From an uncultured Rhodospirillales bacterium (lineage in GTDB: Bacteria; Pseudomonadota; Alphaproteobacteria; Acetobacterales; Acetobacteraceae), in the NCBI GenBank assembly GCA_903928045.1, contig CAIYPH010000745.1, positions 1 to 5,427 of the forward strand: a DNA stretch of 5,427 bases, written 5' to 3'. Positions 4,172 to 5,427 of the stretch are shown here, one piece after another. Each line of letters opens with the position of its first letter. The first letter of the stretch is position 1. Under the pieces are notes generated by a model, which ran no database searches, was not told where the DNA came from, and worked only from the letters and a program-made list of their open reading frames with translations. Both the position numbers and the translations under genes were made by a program.

Positions 4172-5427
4172 ATGTTCACCACCCGCCCCGAAATCGCCGG
4201 CACTTTCGGCGTCGTCGCCACCACCCATTGGATCGCCTCGCAGGTCGGCATGGCGGTGCTGGAGCGCGGCGGCAACGCCTTCGACGCCGCCTGCGCGGCC
4301 GGCTTCACCCTGCAAGTGGCCGAACCCCATCTGAACGGCCCGGGCGGCGATGCGCCGATCATCGTGCATGACGCGATGGCCAACACCCAGCACGTCATCT
4401 GCGGCCAGGGCGTGGCACCCGACGCCGCGACCCCCGCGAAATTCGCCGAACTCGGCCTCGATCTCGTCCCCGGCACCGGCCTGCTGCCCGCCGTCGTCCC
4501 TGGCGCGTTTGACGCCTGGGCACTAATGCTGCGCGATTTCGGCACCTGGGAATTGGCGGACGTGCTGTCCTACGCGATCGGCTACGCCCGCAAGGGCATC
4601 CACTTGGTGCCCCGCATCCCCGCCGCCATCGAGAGCGTGCGCCCGCTGTTCGAGCAGGAATGGACGACCTCGGCCGCGGTGTTCCTGCGCAACGGGCGGG
4701 TGCCCGAGGCCGGCAGCCTGTTCGCCCGCCCGGCGCTGGCCGACACCTGGCAGCGCCTGTGCGGCGAGGCCACCGGCAGCACCCGCGAGGCCCGCATCGA
4801 CAGCGCCCGCAACGCCTTCTATCGCGGCTTCGTGGCCGAGGCGATCGGCAACTTCTACCAAAACAACGAGATCCTAGACTCCTCCGGCCGCCGCCATCGC
4901 GGCCTGCTGACCGCCGACGACATGGCCCGCTGGGCCGCCTCGGTGGAGGACCCGATCGGGCTCGACTACCACGACACCCGCGTGCTGAAGGTCGGCGCCT
5001 GGAGCCAGGGCCCGGCCCTGCTGCAGCAACTCGCTCTGCTCAAGGGCTTCGACCTCGCGGCGATGGACCCGCTGGGCCCGGACTACGCCCACACGCTGAT
5101 CGAAAGCATGAAGCTCGCCTTCGCCGATCGCGAGGCGTACTACGGCGACCCCGAGCACGTGCAGGTGCCGCTCGATACTCTTCTTTCGGCCGCCTATAAC
5201 GACGAGCGGCGCAAGCTGATCGGCGCGGAAGCCAATTTCGATCTCCGCCCCGGCCACATCCCCGGCTTCGCGGCCGACGTTGATCACCACGCCAGCGACC
5301 GCATCGCCCTGCTGAGCCGCGCACCGGGCATCGGCGAGCCGACCGTGGCCCGCCTCGGCGCCATGGGCGGCGATACCTGCCATGTCGACGTGATCGACCG
5401 CTGGGGCAACATGGTCAGCGCCACCCC
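4172..5427 (+). CDS. gamma-glutamyltransferase family protein (3' partial)
   Basis: The frame is open to the window end: 418 full codons plus CC, which must encode proline. The product is an N-terminal-nucleophile hydrolase of the gamma-glutamyltransferase family, made as a proenzyme that cuts itself into two subunits. Visible are GGNAFDAACAAGFTLQVAEPHLNGPGGD (33-60), the PG-containing AVVPGAFDAW (107-116), and the cleavage site GGD/TCHVDVIDRWGN with predicted nucleophile T402 (bases 5375-5377). So the large subunit is complete and only the first 17 residues of the small subunit are inside. The N-terminus has no hydrophobic signal sequence; family sequence begins at once (RPEIAGTFGVVATTHW), implying a cytoplasmic enzyme, unlike periplasmic E. 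coli Ggt. Where classical enzymes have the glutamate-binding Arg (DFREMAP in E. coli) this one reads CGQGVAP, with Q79, so the substrate may not be an ordinary gamma-glutamyl compound. The gene is divergent from phnN and no functional link to the phosphonate genes is evident. Confidence 0.88.
   Translation, partial: MFTTRPEIAGTFGVVATTHWIASQVGMAVLERGGNAFDAACAAGFTLQVAEPHLNGPGGDAPIIVHDAMANTQHVICGQGVAPDAATPAKFAELGLDLVPGTGLLPAVVPGAFDAWALMLRDFGTWELADVLSYAIGYARKGIHLVPRIPAAIESVRPLFEQEWTTSAAVFLRNGRVPEAGSLFARPALADTWQRLCGEATGSTREARIDSARNAFYRGFVAEAIGNFYQNNEILDSSGRRHRGLLTADDMARWAASVEDPIGLDYHDTRVLKVGAWSQGPALLQQLALLKGFDLAAMDPLGPDYAHTLIESMKLAFADREAYYGDPEHVQVPLDTLLSAAYNDERRKLIGAEANFDLRPGHIPGFAADVDHHASDRIALLSRAPGIGEPTVARLGAMGGDTCHVDVIDRWGNMVSAT

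Noticed and set aside
4094..4393. Longer phnN reading upstream to 4393
   Set aside because: The extra 100 residues are the antisense of the gamma-glutamyltransferase-family gene, Gly/Ala-rich and without family motifs; the P-loop belongs near residue 7.
4660..5199. Plus-strand frame of 179 residues inside the gamma-glutamyltransferase-family gene
   Set aside because: It is Arg/Pro/Gly-rich out-of-frame sequence under a continuous, recognisable coding frame.

Overview
The window is a very GC-rich bacterial segment, with codon third positions mostly G or C. It carries the downstream end of a carbon-phosphorus (C-P) lyase operon for phosphonate use as a phosphorus source. The GC-rich codon use, the pairing of phnM with a DUF1045-family gene, and a separate phnN suggest a proteobacterium, most likely an alphaproteobacterium. 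Genus cannot be read from the sequence.

Layout: bases 2-2979 form a tight plus-strand operon: phnK (5' end outside the window), phnL, phnM and a DUF1045 (2H phosphoesterase-like) gene. Two of the three junctions are ATGA stop/start overlaps and the third is a 7-base gap. A strong GC hairpin at 3000-3026 sits in the 50-base gap after the DUF1045 gene. From 3030 to 4093 two genes read on the minus strand: a 139-residue hypothetical, probably membrane-associated protein with its own Shine-Dalgarno site and promoter-like sequence, and phnN upstream of it. A 78-base divergent spacer then leads to a plus-strand gamma-glutamyltransferase-family gene that runs off the right end, 17 codons past its predicted catalytic threonine.

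How the genes fit together: PhnK and PhnL are the ABC-type ATPases of the C-P lyase complex. PhnM removes pyrophosphate from the ribose 1-alkylphosphonate 5-triphosphate made by the upstream enzymes. C-P bond cleavage (PhnJ, outside the window) gives a ribose 1,2-cyclic phosphate 5-phosphate. In Escherichia coli PhnP opens that ring and PhnN phosphorylates ribose 1,5-bisphosphate to PRPP. The DUF1045 protein, with two H-x-T motifs typical of cyclic-nucleotide-type phosphodiesterases, is a reasonable candidate for the ring-opening step here; that is inference.

The least ordinary parts are the inverted phnN with a G-quadruplex-type G tract directly before its start codon, the unrecognised small gene between the two phn arms, and the gamma-glutamyltransferase homologue, which lacks an evident signal peptide and appears to lack the glutamate-binding arginine of classical enzymes. 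No mobile element, RNA gene or CRISPR array was seen.
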